This document shows, one piece after another, positions 9,889-19,389 of a stretch of DNA of 64,000 nt (position 1 is the stretch's first letter; every line of letters begins with the position of its first letter). A program made the translations under genes and the position numbers. Source of the stretch: Vibrio hyugaensis. Its GTDB lineage: Bacteria; Pseudomonadota; Gammaproteobacteria; Enterobacterales; Vibrionaceae. The notes beneath the pieces were generated by a model that was not told where the DNA came from, did no database searches, and saw nothing but the letters and a program-made list of their open reading frames with translations. Where the stretch lies: NCBI RefSeq assembly GCF_002906655.1, contig NZ_CP025794.1, forward strand, positions 2,418,001 to 2,482,000, written 5' to 3'.

Positions 9889-9907
9889 GATAATGATAAT
9901 TATTATC
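9889..9907. promoter_or_regulatory. Fur box controlling the small gene-fumC operon
   Basis: GATAATGATAATTATTATC matches the 19-bp Fur consensus at 18 of 19 positions. Its near edge lies 18 bp before the start codon of the small gene, where a bound repressor would block transcription. This predicts derepression of fumC when iron is limiting. Confidence 0.9.
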
Positions 9908-9956
9908 AATTAATTGTCGATTGGCAACCACAGCTTTTTTGAGGAAATAACACAAC

Positions 9957-9989
9957 AAAAAAAGCCGATACTCGGACTCAGTATCGGCT
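9957..9989 (-). terminator. Terminator for the 10086-10571 gene
   Basis: Read on the minus strand, an AGCCGATACT / AGTATCGGCT hairpin with a seven-base loop is followed by a T-run. It lies about 100 bp after the stop codon of the membrane-anchored protein gene. Confidence 0.8.
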
Positions 9990-10085
9990 GAAGTGGGAGA
10001 GCTCAATCCCTACAATTAAGCTCGGTATTCTTTCGCGAGATAAGGTCGGCTCAAATGCGTCTTCAAGCCTTATGGAGCAGGTAAG

Positions 10086-10571
10086 TTATTTATCCGTAAA
10101 CAGGGTTTCGTATTTCACAAATGCCGTTTGCGTTTCACCGTAGTAGAGCGTGCCTTCAGATTGAATTGCAACACGTAACCAACTCTCTGCCGATGCAGGT
10201 TTAGGCAAAGTGATGGCCCAGTTTTGCCCGACTTGATCCGTAGGCGTCATATCGATTGGCTGTGCGTTTTGCTCTTGGCTATCTACCACTGAAAGCTTCA
10301 CCCCTTCCAGTGGATAAGCCGCATGTAAAGATAGCTCTAAGCTATCTGGCGTCAGCTTTTCTGAGCGAAACTTCACTTTAAAGTCGCCATTCTCCATATC
10401 ACACAAGCCACTGGTGTAACGGCAATTCGACTTGCTGGCCAGCTTGTAGCTTTCCCCTTCTTTAGCGGCATGAGGTTTCTCACTCAGAGCCATGTCTGTA
10501 CCGAAATAAGCGATTAAAGACAAAATTGGGGCGATCAACAGGGCGATAATAAAGTGCTTGTTTTTGAACAT
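10086..10571 (-). CDS. Membrane-anchored periplasmic protein of unknown function
   Basis: This 161-aa protein has one N-terminal membrane helix (IIALLIAPILSLIAYFGTD, about residues 8-26) followed by a beta-rich periplasmic part. That part contains two cysteines (C50 and C57, in NCRYTSGLCDMENGD) that could form a disulfide. I do not recognise a family with a known function. It lies downstream of the two-gene sodium:solute symporter on the same strand, beyond that operon's terminator. A link to the symporter is possible but rests on position only. Confidence 0.75.
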   Translation of the reverse strand: MFKNKHFIIALLIAPILSLIAYFGTDMALSEKPHAAKEGESYKLASKSNCRYTSGLCDMENGDFKVKFRSEKLTPDSLELSLHAAYPLEGVKLSVVDSQEQNAQPIDMTPTDQVGQNWAITLPKPASAESWLRVAIQSEGTLYYGETQTAFVKYETLFTDK

Positions 10572-10624
10572 GTTGGCTTCCTTGCTACAACTTCATAAGG
10601 TTAAATTAACCTAATCTAGCGAAT

Positions 10625-10648
10625 AAAAAAGCCCCAAGCGGGGCTTTT
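10625..10648 (-). terminator. Terminator after the symporter operon
   Basis: On the minus strand, a GCCCC / GGGGC stem with a four-base loop is followed by six T, placed 18 bp after the symporter stop codon. Confidence 0.85.
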
Positions 10649-10665
10649 GTGGTTTGCGTTATATT

Positions 10666-12393
10666 TTAGTGGTCTACCGCACCGCCAGCGCCTGCTGGTA
10701 CACGCACATGCTCGACTAGGTCTTTTACTTCTTGTGGTGTTTCTGCCGTTACTTTCGATACTGCAAATGCCACGACAAAGTTGAACACGGCACCAATTGC
10801 ACCAAATGCGTTTGGTTCGATGCCTAGGAACCAGTTCTGACCCCAGCTTTGTAGGTACGTCCAGTCAGCAACAAATAGGATGCCTTTGTGCTGGAATACG
10901 TAGAATAGCGTGATACTGATACCTGCAATCATACCTGCGATTGCGCCTTCTTTGTTGATGCTCTTGCTGAAGATACCCATCATCAACGCAGGGAAGATGG
11001 AGGATGCCGCCAGACCGAAGGCGAGCGCTACCGTACCGGCTGCAAACCCAGGCGGATTCAAGCCTAAGTAACCGGCGACTGCGATGGCAACTGCCATGGA
11101 GATTCGACTCGCGAGCAGCTCTTTCTTCTCGGATATGTTCGGATTTATCACACCTTTGATTAAGTCATGGGATATTGCGGACGAAATCGCCAGTAGTAGA
11201 CCTGCAGCCGTCGATAGTGCTGCCGCCAGACCACCTGCTGCGACAAGTGCGATAACCCAGTTAGGTAGTTTAGCAATCTCTGGGTTTGCTAGTACCATGA
11301 TGTCACGGTCAACTTTCAGTTCATTAGTTGCTGGGTTTGACGTGTACTCAATCAGACCGTCGCCGTTCTTATCATCAAAGCCTAGTAGACCTGTTTTCTC
11401 CCAGTTCTTGAACCAGTCAGGACGCTCATCATAAGCAAGGTGCTGACCCGGAGCTGGGTTAACGGTATCCATTAGGTTTAGACGCGCCATAGCAGATACT
11501 GCAGGTGCTGTTGTGTAAAGGATAGCGATGAAAACTAGCGCCCAACCGGCTGATGTACGTGCATCACGAACTTTAGGCACGGTAAAGAAGCGAATGATTA
11601 CGTGTGGCAGACCCGCAGTACCGATCATCAGTGACATGGTGTACACGAACATGTTTAGCGTGTCGCCACGAACTTGAGTGGTGTATTCACTAAAGCCGAG
11701 TTCGGTCACCACCTGGTCGAGCCGATCGAGCAGATAGACATCGGTGCCTTGTATGGTACTGCCTAAGCCGATTTGAGGTAGTGGGTTACCCGTAAGTTGC
11801 AGAGAGATAAAGATTGCAGGAATAGTGTAAGCCAAAATGAGTACGCAATACTGAGCAATCTGCGTGTAGGTAATACCCTTCATACCGCCCATTACGGCGT
11901 ACATGAACACGATACACATACCAATCAATAGACCGGTTGAGTAATCCACCTCAAGAAAGCGACCGAACGCCACGCCTACACCTTTCATCTGACCGATAAC
12001 GTAAGTCACCGATGCGATGATCAGACACACAACCGCTACGATACGCGCTGCGTTAGAGTAGAAACGCTCACCTACGAATTCTGGCACGGTAAACTTACCG
12101 AACTTACGTAGGTATGGTGCAAGCAGAAGTGCAAGCAGTACGTAACCGCCTGTCCAGCCCATTAGGAATACCGAACCGCCGTAACCCATGAAGGCTATCA
12201 AGCCTGCCATTGAGATGAACGATGCTGCTGACATCCAGTCTGCTGCGGTTGCCATACCGTTAGCGATAGGGTTTACACCGCCGCCTGCTACATAGAATTC
12301 TTTGGTTGAGCCCGCACGTGCCCAAATCGCAATACCGATGTAGAGGACGAATGTCGCGCCAACTACAAGATAGGTAATAGTTTTCAAATCCAT
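10666..12393 (-). CDS. Sodium:solute symporter, large subunit (ActP-like, VC_2705 type)
   Basis: This SSS-family permease of 575 aa has about 13 membrane helices. SSS features include FYVAGGGVNPIANGMATAAD, GMKGITYTQIAQYCVLI and AAALSTAAGLLLAISSAISHD. It belongs to the ActP-like group found with a DUF4212 small partner, whose gene ends 12 bp upstream. The likely substrate is acetate or another small monocarboxylate, inferred from similarity to ActP and from nearby crbS/crbR/acs; this is not certain. An extra hydrophilic loop (~310-380) contains D341-x-N343-x-D345-G346-x-I348, an EF-hand-like calcium loop motif, which is unusual for a transporter. Confidence 0.9.
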   Translation of the reverse strand: MDLKTITYLVVGATFVLYIGIAIWARAGSTKEFYVAGGGVNPIANGMATAADWMSAASFISMAGLIAFMGYGGSVFLMGWTGGYVLLALLLAPYLRKFGKFTVPEFVGERFYSNAARIVAVVCLIIASVTYVIGQMKGVGVAFGRFLEVDYSTGLLIGMCIVFMYAVMGGMKGITYTQIAQYCVLILAYTIPAIFISLQLTGNPLPQIGLGSTIQGTDVYLLDRLDQVVTELGFSEYTTQVRGDTLNMFVYTMSLMIGTAGLPHVIIRFFTVPKVRDARTSAGWALVFIAILYTTAPAVSAMARLNLMDTVNPAPGQHLAYDERPDWFKNWEKTGLLGFDDKNGDGLIEYTSNPATNELKVDRDIMVLANPEIAKLPNWVIALVAAGGLAAALSTAAGLLLAISSAISHDLIKGVINPNISEKKELLASRISMAVAIAVAGYLGLNPPGFAAGTVALAFGLAASSIFPALMMGIFSKSINKEGAIAGMIAGISITLFYVFQHKGILFVADWTYLQSWGQNWFLGIEPNAFGAIGAVFNFVVAFAVSKVTAETPQEVKDLVEHVRVPAGAGGAVDH

Positions 12394-12405
12394 CTGAGTT
12401 ACTCC

Positions 12406-12669
12406 TTACTCATCCACGCCGAATTCACGGTCGATTTGGCGCATCTTCCACGCGTAGTAGAAAATAATACCGAGGAAGGCATAGATGGAGCCTTGCTGAG
12501 CAAACCAGAAGCCTAGTTTGTATCCACCTAATTGAAATTGATTAAGTACGTCGACAAATAAGATGCCGCAGCCGAAAGACACTGCGAACCAAATGACCAT
12601 TAGGGTAATCATGAGTTTCACGTTCTTGTCCCAGTAGGCTTTGGCTCTTTCTTCGCTTTCAAATGCCAT
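12406..12669 (-). CDS. DUF4212 small subunit of the sodium:solute symporter
   Basis: This 87-aa protein has two membrane helices (MITLMVIWFAVSFGCGILF and FAQQGSIYAFLGIIFYYAW) and ends in the charged segment KMRQIDREFGVDE. It matches the small partner proteins encoded beside VC_2705-type symporters. I start it at 12669 (MAFESEERAKAYW), where AAGGAG sits 7 bases upstream; the open frame extends to 12753 without another good ribosome site. It is the first gene of the two-gene operon, 12 bp ahead of the permease, and probably forms part of the transporter complex in the inner membrane. Confidence 0.88.
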   Translation of the reverse strand: MAFESEERAKAYWDKNVKLMITLMVIWFAVSFGCGILFVDVLNQFQLGGYKLGFWFAQQGSIYAFLGIIFYYAWKMRQIDREFGVDE

Positions 12670-12770
12670 TGCCGTCTCCTTACGATTGGTATTGTTGTTA
12701 AGAAAATGTTTCAACATGTACATTAGCAAGGCACTGGCAAGAACTCTTTTCAACTTTAGTCGGGACGCTA

Positions 12771-12801
12771 AAAAGCAAAAACGCCCATTTTTAGGGCGTT
12801 T
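12771..12801 (-). terminator. Terminator after the MarC-family gene
   Basis: On the minus strand, an AAACGCCC / GGGCGTTT hairpin with a seven-base loop is followed by a T-rich tail (TTTTTGCTTTTT). It separates the MarC gene from the symporter operon. Confidence 0.75.
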
Positions 12802-12869
12802 GAGAAGAAGTAGGAATAAAAGTGTGATGTTAATTTGATGTTAAATTAGCCAAAGGTCTAAGAGTTTTA

Positions 12870-13496
12870 TCAATTAACATAGAAATCTTTTATACCAAGC
12901 AGCAAATTATTCAGTGCAACAGCTGCAAGGATAAGCCCCATTACGCGGCTGATGATGGCTGCACCTACGTTACCAATCACTTTTTGAATCGTGTTTGCAC
13001 CCAGTAACAAGAAGAGGGTAACCAGAAGTACCGCAATCATGACGCCTGCGGTCATTGCTTGGTCGACGAAAGAGTAGCGATTGTTATCGGTGAGCATCAC
13101 GATGGCCATCATTGCCCCCGGCGACGCAATCGAAGGGATCGCAAGAGGGTAAACGGCTAAGTCAGCGAGATCCGAGTGGCTGACTTCTTCGCCCAGTTTT
13201 TGTTCTTGTTCTGGCTTGCTCTCACCAAAGATCATCGACAGTGCAAACAGCAATAATACTAAACCACCAGCGGCTTGGAAGGCGGGTAATGGGATTTGCA
13301 TTGCTTCTAGTAACAACTGACCGGCAATAAGAAAGAACAGCAACACACCCATTGAAATGGCAATGGCTTTTAATGCGACCAGACGACGCTGTTTCGCTGT
13401 GAGATGCTGAGTTTGTGATAGATAAACGGGTACTGAACCAATCGGGTCGATGACGGCCCAGAGTACGACGAATTGAGTGACGAGAATACTTAACAA
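12870..13496 (-). CDS. MarC/YchE-family integral membrane protein
   Basis: This 208-aa protein has six predicted helices and the MarC-family features FVVLWAVIDPIGSVPVYLS near the start and PLAIPSIASPGAMMAIVML in the middle. MarC proteins were once linked to multiple antibiotic resistance but have no confirmed transport substrate. It stands alone on the minus strand between the symporter operon and crbR, with its own terminator. Length matches the family norm. Confidence 0.9.
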   Translation of the reverse strand: MLSILVTQFVVLWAVIDPIGSVPVYLSQTQHLTAKQRRLVALKAIAISMGVLLFFLIAGQLLLEAMQIPLPAFQAAGGLVLLLFALSMIFGESKPEQEQKLGEEVSHSDLADLAVYPLAIPSIASPGAMMAIVMLTDNNRYSFVDQAMTAGVMIAVLLVTLFLLLGANTIQKVIGNVGAAIISRVMGLILAAVALNNLLLGIKDFYVN

Positions 13497-13624
13497 AGTA
13501 TGACCTCCCAGAGTTAGCGGTTTAACAGAGGGATGAAGAGGCTGTGTGTGACAGCCTGTTTATTTTAACGTCTATTGTTCTTTTTGCGTCATATAAATGT
13601 GAATTGGTTATATTTATTAACACA

Positions 13625-14260
13625 TTACTGCTCTGATTCCATTTGTTGCAGCAAAATAACGGCTTGAGTGCGATTCTTGACGCCTAATTTTCGGAATATG
13701 GCGGTCATGTGTGCTTTGATGGTAGCTTCTGAGACATTGAGCTCGTAAGCGATTTGCTTGTTGAGTAAGCCATCCGATAGCATGCCGAGCACCTTGTATT
13801 GTTGAGGTGTCAACGCAGCAATCTTTTCTGCTAAGTCATTACATGCGGCGTTATTAGTGATCAAGCCCTCAGGGAAGAATGGGTCGCCGTTCAGCACTTG
13901 GTTAAGGGCACTGACAAGTTCACGCATGTCGCTTGATTTAGGAATAAAGCCAAATGCGCCGTGGCTTTTTACTTGGCTAACCACTGCGGGTTCTTCGCTA
14001 GCAGAAACCACGACGATTGGTAGGTCTGGGTATTCTGCACGTAAGTGAATCAGGCCGGACATGCCGTTTGCACCTGGCATTTTGAGATCCAGCAGCACTA
14101 GGTCGGGTTCTTCTTCTTTTTTAAGGAGTGTCAGGAGAGCATCTAAAGAGTCAGCTTCGAGGAGGTTAGCACCACTCACCGCCATATGTACCGATTGGAA
14201 CAAGGCGTTGCGGAACAATGGGTGATCATCAGCGATGATAATGGTGTAGGTCGAATCCAT
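13625..14260 (-). CDS. crbR: LuxR-type response regulator CrbR
   Basis: This 211-aa NarL/FixJ-type regulator has a receiver domain with acidic residues at IIIADDHPLF and the phospho-acceptor D58 in VLLDLKMPG. A linker leads to a C-terminal LuxR helix-turn-helix (LTPQQYKVLGMLSDGLLNKQIA, then LNVSEATIKAHMTAIFRKLG). In vibrios the regulator encoded near the VC_2705-type symporter is CrbR, partner of the SSS-kinase CrbS and activator of acs. I chose the ATG at 14260; a GTG at 14272 adds four residues. The assignment rests on family and on the neighbouring acs, crbS and symporter genes. Confidence 0.82.
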   Translation of the reverse strand: MDSTYTIIIADDHPLFRNALFQSVHMAVSGANLLEADSLDALLTLLKKEEEPDLVLLDLKMPGANGMSGLIHLRAEYPDLPIVVVSASEEPAVVSQVKSHGAFGFIPKSSDMRELVSALNQVLNGDPFFPEGLITNNAACNDLAEKIAALTPQQYKVLGMLSDGLLNKQIAYELNVSEATIKAHMTAIFRKLGVKNRTQAVILLQQMESEQ

Positions 14261-14411
14261 GACGTTAAACACTTTTGACTATTTCGTTAATGGAATTATT
14301 GTCCACCTTTAAGAGGGGGGACAATGTTTATGCGCTAAAAGTCTGAACCAAATCGACTTTTATTAGAAAAATTGCATATAAACGCAAGTTTCGAGATTTT
14401 ATTGAGACAAT

Positions 14412-14442
14412 AAAAAACGCCAGTGAGGTATCACTGGCGTTT
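14412..14442 (-). terminator. Terminator after dsbD
   Basis: On the minus strand, an AACGCCAGTGA / TCACTGGCGTT hairpin with a four-base loop is followed by six T, ending 14 bp from the dsbD stop codon. Confidence 0.88.
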
Positions 14443-14455
14443 GAATGATTCACAA

Positions 14456-16291
14456 TCAGAATTGGTTTATGTGTGCTAAGAAAGGCTCGGCTTGCATAAA
14501 GCCGGTCAAACGAGCGTTTGAAACATGTTTGCCATTCGCATCCCAAAATTCAATCGTCGGTAAACCTAATACATTCATATACTTAAGAAGTTCGATATCT
14601 TGTACTTGGTTCTTGGTTACATCGGCTTGTAGCAGTACAAAATCTTGCAGTTTTACTTCGACACTTGGGTCATGGAAGGTGTACTTCTCAAACTCTTTAC
14701 ACGCGACACACCAATCAGCATAGAAGTCGAGCATCACGGGTTTACCAGCTTGCTTAGCCAATGCCAATTGTTGTTCGAGCTCTGTTACATTAGAGACGCG
14801 CGTAAAGCTTACTGTCGCTTGTTGAGTTTGCGTTGTTGTGTGACCACCAAACCAGTAATTAAGTGCTGGTTGAGCTGACGCGAACAAACCAAGTACAGCG
14901 ATAATGCCTACTGCACTTTGTTTCCAACCACCAAACTCAAGGCTGTTCTTGATGTGGTATAGCCAACCAAATGCAGCGATACCCAGTGCTGACCACAATG
15001 CAGTTGCCCATATTTCTGGCATGATGCGCTCAAGTAGGAAGATAGGCGCTGCCAGCAGAATGAAGCCGAATAGGGTCTTAACGCGATCCATCCAACCCCC
15101 TGCTTTTGGCAGAAGTTTGTTGCCGAATACAGCAACAAGAATGAGTGGTATTCCCATACCCACCGCCAGTGCGTAAAGCGCGATACCACCAGTCAGCAAG
15201 TCACCGCTTTGTGCAACGTAAAGTAGCGCACCAGAAAGAGGTGCCGTGGTACATGGTGAGCACACCAGACCTGAAATCGCACCCATGGCGAATACGCCTG
15301 CGCTGCTGCCGCCTTGTTGTTTGTTGCTTAGGTTGTTTAACCACGTTTGCACGCCACTTGGCAGTTGCAGGTTATAAACGCCAAACATAGACAGTGCGAG
15401 TGTCACGAACAGCACACTCAAACCAATCAGCACATATGGGTGTTGCATCGCTGCTTGGAACTGCATGCCCGCAGACGCCACCACAAGACCGAGTAGCGTG
15501 TAAGTCAGCGCCATGCCTTGCACGTAGACAAACGACAAGCCTAGCGCGCGGCGTTGACTGAGTTTGCCACTACCTAAGACGATACTTGTCAGGATTGGGT
15601 ACATCGGCAATACACATGGTGTAAAGGCCAAACCTACACCTAATGCGAGGAACAATAATGGCGTCCACCAATTGTCTGCAAGGTTAGCCGCTAGGTTATC
15701 TTGTTGAGTCACGGGTACCGAAGAGCCGCGTTCAGATGTCGATGATTCCGCTGCTGGTGGTGTAACGTTTGGCTTTGATTCAACCTTTGGTGCGGTAGTC
15801 GCTGTTGTTGAACCTGAGTTCGATGATGTAAACGCACTGATAGGAATCACACGCGTTTCTGGTGGGTAGCAAAAGCCTGCTTTCGCACAACCTTGGTATT
15901 GCACTACGACACGTGCGCCATCTTGCCAGTTTTGCAGCGGCACGTTGACAAATAGTGGATCTGTATAGATGTGTACATCACCAAAGAATTCATCTTTATG
16001 TGGCGTGCCGTCTTCCATTTGCAGTTCGCCTAGCGACACATTTTCGCCCGCAACGGATAAGCGCTCTTGATACAGGTAGTAACCATCACGTACCTGCCAG
16101 TCCAGCATGAGCTTGCCGTCCTGCTGGTAATAGTTGAATTGGAAGGCCTGATCGACAGGCACAAACGTATCGTTGCTGCTGCCAAAAGTGTTGCTTTGGC
16201 TGTTCCCTAACTGATCATTGCCAAACAGAGCAAAAGAAGGCGCAGAAAAGGTAATAAGCCCTAAAAGTAAGACGGAGAGTAATGCACGCAT
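14456..16291 (-). CDS. dsbD: Thiol:disulfide interchange protein DsbD
   Basis: This 611-aa protein has the three-part DsbD plan. A signal peptide (~1-21) is followed by a periplasmic N-domain with the redox pair in [11 protein letters not shown] (~130). A polar linker leads to an eight-helix membrane domain whose redox cysteines lie in [12 protein letters not shown] and [14 protein letters not shown]. The C-terminal thioredoxin domain has the active site DWCVACK. It carries electrons from cytosolic thioredoxin to periplasmic DsbC, DsbG and cytochrome c maturation. It is followed upstream by dcuA-aspA; the cutA gene that lies between dsbD and dcuA in E. coli is absent here. Confidence 0.97.
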   Translation of the reverse strand: MRALLSVLLLGLITFSAPSFALFGNDQLGNSQSNTFGSSNDTFVPVDQAFQFNYYQQDGKLMLDWQVRDGYYLYQERLSVAGENVSLGELQMEDGTPHKDEFFGDVHIYTDPLFVNVPLQNWQDGARVVVQYQGCAKAGFCYPPETRVIPISAFTSSNSGSTTATTAPKVESKPNVTPPAAESSTSERGSSVPVTQQDNLAANLADNWWTPLLFLALGVGLAFTPCVLPMYPILTSIVLGSGKLSQRRALGLSFVYVQGMALTYTLLGLVVASAGMQFQAAMQHPYVLIGLSVLFVTLALSMFGVYNLQLPSGVQTWLNNLSNKQQGGSSAGVFAMGAISGLVCSPCTTAPLSGALLYVAQSGDLLTGGIALYALAVGMGIPLILVAVFGNKLLPKAGGWMDRVKTLFGFILLAAPIFLLERIMPEIWATALWSALGIAAFGWLYHIKNSLEFGGWKQSAVGIIAVLGLFASAQPALNYWFGGHTTTQTQQATVSFTRVSNVTELEQQLALAKQAGKPVMLDFYADWCVACKEFEKYTFHDPSVEVKLQDFVLLQADVTKNQVQDIELLKYMNVLGLPTIEFWDANGKHVSNARLTGFMQAEPFLAHINQF

Positions 16292-16410
16292 AAAAGGTTC
16301 AATTCATCTTAGATAATTGCCGTTAGTGTAACTCAATCAGACCTGCTGGCTAGCCAATAAGTTTCATGGAAGTGAAGATTTGTTAACCGTTGTCCAATAC
16401 TACAGGCAAT

Positions 16411-16432
16411 AAAAAAGGGAGCCGAAGCTCCC
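16411..16432 (-). terminator. Terminator after dcuA
   Basis: On the minus strand, a GGGAGC / GCTCCC stem with a TTCG loop is followed by six T. It lies just after the dcuA stop codon. Confidence 0.88.
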
Positions 16433-16453
16433 CCGAGTAAGACTCTGTTTCTG

Positions 16454-17761
16454 CTAGATCAGTAGCCCACCGAACGCGAATCCAAGTGCAACTGCTGAAG
16501 CGATAGTTGCTACGCCTGGTACGAAGAATGGGTGGTTGAATACGTACTTACCGATACGAGTTGAACCCGTGTCGTCCATCTCAACCGCAGCCAGTAGCGT
16601 TGGGTAAGTTGGTAGTACGAATAGCGCACTTACTGCTGCGAAAGACGCAACTGCGGTAAGTGGTGCCACACCGATTGCTAGTGCTGCTGGCATCAGCGCA
16701 ACGGTAGTTGCACCCTGCGAGTAAAGCAGCATTGAAGCGAAGAATAGAACAAGTGCTAGCATCCATGGGTAGTCTGCTAGTAGTGCACCCGCAACTTCTT
16801 TGATGCCATCAACGTGCGCGTTAACGAACGTAGAACCTAGCCATGCCACACCAAGTACACACACACACGCTGTCATACCAGAGCGGAATGTTGCAGCTGC
16901 TGGGATTTTGCCTGCGTCAATTTTACAGCTCAACACGATTGCTGCCGCTGCCGCTAGCATTACTGCCATGATCGCTTCGTTACGACCAAGTGCTGGGTTT
17001 TCGATAAGACCAATTGAACCAGAGATCGCTGCTGCGTAGCAGACTACGAATGCGATAGCGCCTAGGAAGATGAATGTTGCTTTCTTCGCTGTTGGCAAGA
17101 TTTCGCGTTTCGATTCTGTGTTTAGCTTGATAAGGCCTTTTGCTAGACGGTCTTGGTATTCAGGATCATCTTTAAGCTCGCTGCCCATGAAGTTCGCGAC
17201 AAATGCACCGATCATACAAGCGATGAAGGTGGTTGGGATACAAACCGCTAGTAGCGTTAGGTAATCAACGCCAAATGGGTGCAACATTGCAGCAAACGCC
17301 ACAACTGCCGCTGAGATAGGCGATGCTGTGATAGCGATTTGCGAGGCAACTACCGCGATAGACAGTGGACGAGAAGGACGAACACCTTGGCCTTTCGCTA
17401 CTTCTGCAATAACTGGCAAAGTAGAGAATGCTGTGTGACCTGTACCTGCTAGTAGTGTCATCAAAAATGTCACGATAGGTGCGTAAAAGGTGATGCGTTC
17501 GGGATGTTTACGCAAAAAGTCTTCCGCAACCTGAACCATCCAATCTAAACCACCAGCTACCTGCATTGCTGCGATAGCGGTAATAACAGACATGATGATC
17601 AGGATTACATCGACAGGGATGAAAGACTGGCTTGTCGGGACGCCTAGGATTAAAGACAATGCAATTACCCCAGCACCACCGGCAAAGCCAATGCCGATAC
17701 CACCGATTCTTGCCCCCAAATAAATGAAGAGCAGAACCACGAAGAGTTCGACCATTACCAT
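16454..17761 (-). CDS. dcuA: Anaerobic C4-dicarboxylate transporter DcuA
   Basis: This 435-aa permease with 10-12 helices matches E. coli DcuA (433 aa) in length and in GTGHTAFSTLPVIAEVAKGQ and PSRPLSIAVVASQIAITASP. It exchanges aspartate or fumarate for succinate across the inner membrane. The ATG at 17761 (MVMVELFVVLLFIYLG) has GAGGT six bases upstream; an in-frame start 45 bp further out lacks this. It lies downstream of aspA with a hairpin between them. Its product would supply aspartate to AspA and export the succinate made by the fumarate reductase encoded at 35-38 kb. Confidence 0.96.
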   Translation of the reverse strand: MVMVELFVVLLFIYLGARIGGIGIGFAGGAGVIALSLILGVPTSQSFIPVDVILIIMSVITAIAAMQVAGGLDWMVQVAEDFLRKHPERITFYAPIVTFLMTLLAGTGHTAFSTLPVIAEVAKGQGVRPSRPLSIAVVASQIAITASPISAAVVAFAAMLHPFGVDYLTLLAVCIPTTFIACMIGAFVANFMGSELKDDPEYQDRLAKGLIKLNTESKREILPTAKKATFIFLGAIAFVVCYAAAISGSIGLIENPALGRNEAIMAVMLAAAAAIVLSCKIDAGKIPAAATFRSGMTACVCVLGVAWLGSTFVNAHVDGIKEVAGALLADYPWMLALVLFFASMLLYSQGATTVALMPAALAIGVAPLTAVASFAAVSALFVLPTYPTLLAAVEMDDTGSTRIGKYVFNHPFFVPGVATIASAVALGFAFGGLLI

Positions 17762-17900
17762 ATTGATACCTCTTTTAGTTTTTAATGATTCTGATTTTTT
17801 GAACACTCAGGAACAGGTGTAAATGCTCAGAAAATCAGAACCCGAGCGGCTTACGGCAATAAAAAGCGCATAAAAATTGTGGTTAACCGTATCAGAGCCT

Positions 17901-17928
17901 AAAAAAGGGCCCCGTTTGGGACCCCTTT
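17901..17928 (-). terminator. Hairpin/terminator between aspA and dcuA
   Basis: On the minus strand, an imperfect G/C stem (AAAGGGG-type arms with one mismatch and one bulge around CCC/GGG) is followed by six T. It lies ten bases after the aspA stop and may only partly stop transcription into dcuA. Confidence 0.65.
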
Positions 17929-17937
17929 CACCAGCGA

Positions 17938-19389
17938 TTACTCGTAGCGTTTCGCTTTATAAGTCGGATGCATGAAGTTTTCAACCGATAAGATGTCATC
18001 TAGCTCTTCTGCGGTTAATAAACCACGTTCTAGAACCACATCACGTACGCTCTTACCTGTTTCAGCACAGATCTTACCAACAATGTCGCCCTCGTGGTGA
18101 CCGATGTATGGGTTTAGATAAGTCACGATACCGATAGAGTTGTAAACGTAGTTTTCACAAACTTCTTTGTTCACCGTGATGCCATCGATACATTTGTCAC
18201 GTAGGTTCACACATGCGTTGTGTAGTAGAGAAATAGACTCAAACACGCTTTGTGCGATTACTGGCTCCATTACGTTTAGCTGTAGCTGACCGCCTTCTGC
18301 TGCGAAAGATACCGTGTTGTCGTTACCTAGAACCTTGAAGCAAACTTGGTTTACGACTTCTGGGATAACTGGGTTTACTTTAGCTGGCATGATAGAAGAG
18401 CCCGCTTGCATTTCTGGTAGGTTCAACTCGTTTAGACCAGAGCGAGGGCCAGAAGAAAGTAGGCGAAGGTCGTTACAGATCTTCGACAGTTTCACTGCTA
18501 GACGTTTAAGCGCGCCGTGCGTCATTACGTAAGCACCACAGTCAGATGTTGCTTCGATTAGATCTTCTGCTGCAACCACTTCTACACCCGTAACTTCTGC
18601 TAGGTGTTTTACGGCTAGTGCTTGGTAGCCTGTTGGTGCGTTTAGACCAGTACCGATTGCTGTTGCACCTAGGTTGATTTCTAGTAGTAGCTTAGACGTG
18701 TAGTCTAGGGCGCGAATCTCTTCGTTTAGTGTCACTGCCCATGCGTGGAACTCTTGACCCACAGTCATAGGAACCGCGTCTTGAAGCTGAGTACGACCCA
18801 TCTTCAAGATGTCTTTGAATTCTTGTGCTTTAAGTTCGAATGCACCTTTTAGGTATTCGATCGCTTCCATCAACTGATGAACACTGTTGTAAACCGCGAT
18901 TCGGAAACCGGTAGGGTACGCACAGTTTGTTGATTGGCTCTTGTTTACGTGATCGTTCGGGTTGATGAACTCATATTGGCCTTTTTCCTTGCCCATCAGT
19001 TCAAGCGCAACGTTCGCAATAACTTCGTTAGTGTTCATGTTCACTGACGTGCCTGCACCGCCTTGGAACACGTCTGAAGGGAACTGATCCATGCACTTAC
19101 CTGTTTCAAGGATCAAATCACACGCTTCTAGGATGTAGTTAGCAACGTCTTTTGGAATTGCACCTAGCTCTTTGTTTGCTAGTGCAGCGGCTTTCTTTGT
19201 CATTACCATACCGCGTACAAACTCAGGTACGTCAGAAATGGTAGTGCTTGAAATATTAAAGTTTTCGATAGCGCGAAGGGTGTGGATGCCGTAGTAAGCA
19301 TCAGCAGGAACATGACGTTGACCTAATAGATCTTCTTCAATACGAGTGGCTTGGTTTGCTGTCTTTGGAGCATCAGATAGTGTAGCCAT
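17938..19389 (-). CDS. aspA: Aspartate ammonia-lyase
   Basis: This 483-aa enzyme has the aspartase/fumarase signature [11 protein letters not shown] (about residue 331), plus [19 protein letters not shown] near residue 111 and [15 protein letters not shown] near residue 201. It deaminates aspartate to fumarate and ammonia in the cytosol. It lies upstream of dcuA on the same strand, the classic anaerobic aspartate-use pair, and divergent from fxsA as in E. coli. The N-terminus carries about 14 residues more than the E. coli protein before the conserved [20 protein letters not shown]. Confidence 0.97.
   Translation of the reverse strand: MATLSDAPKTANQATRIEEDLLGQRHVPADAYYGIHTLRAIENFNISSTTISDVPEFVRGMVMTKKAAALANKELGAIPKDVANYILEACDLILETGKCMDQFPSDVFQGGAGTSVNMNTNEVIANVALELMGKEKGQYEFINPNDHVNKSQSTNCAYPTGFRIAVYNSVHQLMEAIEYLKGAFELKAQEFKDILKMGRTQLQDAVPMTVGQEFHAWAVTLNEEIRALDYTSKLLLEINLGATAIGTGLNAPTGYQALAVKHLAEVTGVEVVAAEDLIEATSDCGAYVMTHGALKRLAVKLSKICNDLRLLSSGPRSGLNELNLPEMQAGSSIMPAKVNPVIPEVVNQVCFKVLGNDNTVSFAAEGGQLQLNVMEPVIAQSVFESISLLHNACVNLRDKCIDGITVNKEVCENYVYNSIGIVTYLNPYIGHHEGDIVGKICAETGKSVRDVVLERGLLTAEELDDILSVENFMHPTYKAKRYE

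Noticed and set aside
9871..9909. N-terminal extension of the small fumC-linked protein (isoleucine run)
   Set aside because: The bases are the Fur box read as codons. The ATG at 9870 has a proper ribosome site.
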